The notes under the pieces: model-generated | The model's input: the letters and a program-made list of their open reading frames with translations, nothing else | What the model was told of the DNA's origin: nothing | Database searches by the model: none | In this document: positions 62,283-64,000 of the stretch, piece after piece | Position numbering within the stretch: the first letter of the stretch is position 1 | Layout: every line of letters begins with the position of its first letter | Assembly (NCBI RefSeq): GCF_900496995.4 | Contig: NC_044005.1 | Location: 23,999,363-24,063,362, forward strand | Reading direction: 5' to 3' | Length of the DNA: 64,000 nt | DNA from: Aquila chrysaetos chrysaetos | Lineage: Eukaryota > Chordata > Aves > Accipitriformes > Accipitridae | Made by a program: the position numbers and the translations under genes

Positions 62283-63756
62283 GTAAGACTTAATTTTCTC
62301 CTTTTTTTGGTTTTAAATAAGTTATAGTGTCATATAGTACAGTATATGCTTCCTTTTTCAGAGAAACCAACAGGATAAAACTTTCTTTAGTCTTTAAGAT
62401 AACAAGGGATTTTTTTGCATCAGAGGCACTGTGAATATAGCTATGCTGAACTTCTGTCTTTCCTTCAAAGCTCTTTAGTTATAGTGTGTTACTTCTAATG
62501 ATTCTTCCATCCTGCCAGGCAGACAAGTTTATAACTTGGGGATTATCCTTGATTTCTTTCTCTGATTTGTCTCTGAATTTATACATAGTCTGCTGTTGCT
62601 TATTTGCAACAGCTCAAAGATGCAGCTTTTCTTCATCCCGGCAGCTAACGCATGCTAGTTATTTTGCACCATGGTTATTACTAATTACTCTTACTGAACT
62701 ATCTGTTGCCATATTGCTCTCTTCTTGTTCATAGAAAACAAGATTTCTTATATTTCTGTTCTGGCTGGATGCTAGGGCCATCTTTTCTAGCTTTTTCCCT
62801 CTTACATCGAGTTTAGCCTTCTTGTCAATACTTTCAAAGTTATACCCCTTTACGCTAAACCATCTATGTAGTGGTTTATGTTATGTTACTGTCTCCATTC
62901 CATTAATGCTGGTCCTGTTTACTTTGCCCATTTGCTAGCCTCTCAACATCCTCTTTGAGATTGCTGTCTTTGCAACAATTTCTGCTGTCAAAAACTATAT
63001 TTATTTCCATGTGGATCTTTGTGATCTTTGAACTATTTATGGTAGAAGTCAGACAATATTTTGTAGCTTTTGTTTTCTGGTTTTTTTCCTAAAAGGTCAT
63101 CGGTGTGCTGACTATTTCTGATTAAACACTTTAAAATTCTGTTAATATAATATTTTTAGGAAAAATTCTAATTGTATGGAATTCTGGGCACTTCAGTTTT
63201 TCAGTCATCTTGTTTCTGGAATAATTCAAATACATCTTGTACAACACAGTAAAAACACTGACTTTACCAATTACCAGTTCTACCAATGCTTGTCATTAAC
63301 ACTTCTATGAATAAACTGTGTAGCAAAGGTGACTTCAAATGTTAAGTCATTGTTAATTTTAATTGTTTCAAATCCAGGGACAATGTTTCTGAAACTTTTA
63401 AAAAAAGTTTATCTTCCTTTCTTTTGCTTTTAACCCAGTAAAATTTTGCTTTTATGCTTTTTTGTTTTGGATTATATATACCACTTTGTATCTTCACGTG
63501 ATATAGAATATTGTACAAAAATTATAGACTGTAAGTTAAATTCTCTTTATGTAATTTAAACAAATATAGCAGGGATTTAGTACAAATGAAAGTTTGCTTC
63601 AAAATTTTGGACAAATAAAAATATTGTGTCTATTATACTTCATTTTAAAGAGATACTTATATCTATTAATTTGTGCCAAAATTAAATAGTTAAAATACAC
63701 TTTTGTACTATGATGCATACATTGCTTTTCTTTTTTATCATCTTCTGTAATGAAAG
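62283..63756 (+). other. CEP128: CEP128 intron 9
   Basis: 1,474 bp, GTAAGA to CTGTAATGAAAG. AT-rich; no repeats or other features are recognised. Confidence 0.85.
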
Positions 63757-63831
63757 CTTGAGCAGGAATTGGAGCAGTCCCGGAAAAAGCTGAATGAATC
63801 GGAAGGCAGTAGAGAAGCTCTTTTGCATCAG
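63757..63831 (+). CDS. CEP128: CEP128 coding exon 9 (residues 285-309)
   Basis: 75 bases, phase 0, acceptor AATGAAAG and donor CAG|GTAACT. It encodes LEQELEQSRKKLNESEGSRE and then ALLHQ. Human reads LEQELELSRRLLNQSEGSRE and TLLHQ. It is coiled coil with regular leucine spacing. This is the last exon in the window; about 70 per cent of the protein is encoded further right. Confidence 0.96.
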
Positions 63832-64000
63832 GTAACTGCTTTGATGTGGTAAAAATCCTAAAGTTTTCATATTAGGCTGTGTCTGAGTCTTTTGGCTTAA
63901 TCTTGCTATCTTATACTCTGATAACATTGTTTTGGGAAGGGAAAAAGGAGGTGCAGAAAGACAGGTTTAAGAGTCTAAAATATGTGGACTGAGCTCTCAT
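63832..64000 (+). other. CEP128: CEP128 intron 10 (start only)
   Basis: The donor GTAACT is followed by 169 bp of unassigned intron up to the window edge. Confidence 0.85.

Noticed and set aside
1..64000. tRNA, rRNA, CRISPR arrays, bacterial operons or an intact provirus
   Set aside because: No cloverleaf-like tRNA, no repeat-spacer array, no operon-like gene packing and no gag/pol/env-like frames were seen. The only retroviral sequences recognised are solo LTRs.

Overview
This is vertebrate nuclear DNA, almost certainly from a bird. It has GT-AG introns, CpG islands at two promoters, many CR1 LINE relics (including the avian form whose 3' end carries ATTCTRTGATTCTRTGA-type repeats), and solo LTRs of types I recall as common in birds outside the chicken group. 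No species can be named from the sequence alone. Nothing prokaryotic is present, and nearly all open frames over 60 codons are chance.

The window covers the divergent pair TSHR and CEP128. Positions 1-11030 lie in the first intron of TSHR (minus strand). Its first coding exon is at 11031-11200 (signal peptide and N-terminal cysteine cap of the TSH receptor), and a CpG-island promoter extends to about 11880. A 12.5-kb intergenic region (11881-24419) holds a perfect 60-bp tandem duplication, a GC-rich block with internal repeats, two internally deleted CR1 copies and one intact solo LTR with target-site duplication. A second CpG island (24420-25110) carries the CEP128 promoter and its probable noncoding first exon.

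From 30303 to the right edge, nine coding exons of CEP128 (plus strand) encode the first 309 codons in one continuous frame: 30303-30449, 31857-31943, 36658-36784, 37738-37859, 40288-40379, 41141-41213, 52105-52221, 62196-62282 and 63757-63831. Splice phases are consistent throughout. CEP128 is a coiled-coil protein of the subdistal appendages of the mother centriole. The rest of the gene lies beyond the window.

The introns hold old CR1 fragments, three further solo LTRs (two of one family in opposite orientation in introns 1 and 7; one longer LTR with an internal minisatellite in intron 3), homopolymer tracts and a G/C inverted repeat. I found no convincing new biological system. The items most worth checking are a possible alternative terminal exon of CEP128, the perfect 60-bp duplication upstream of TSHR, the paired inverted ZNF143/THAP11-like motifs at the CEP128 promoter, and the LTR nested in an old CR1.
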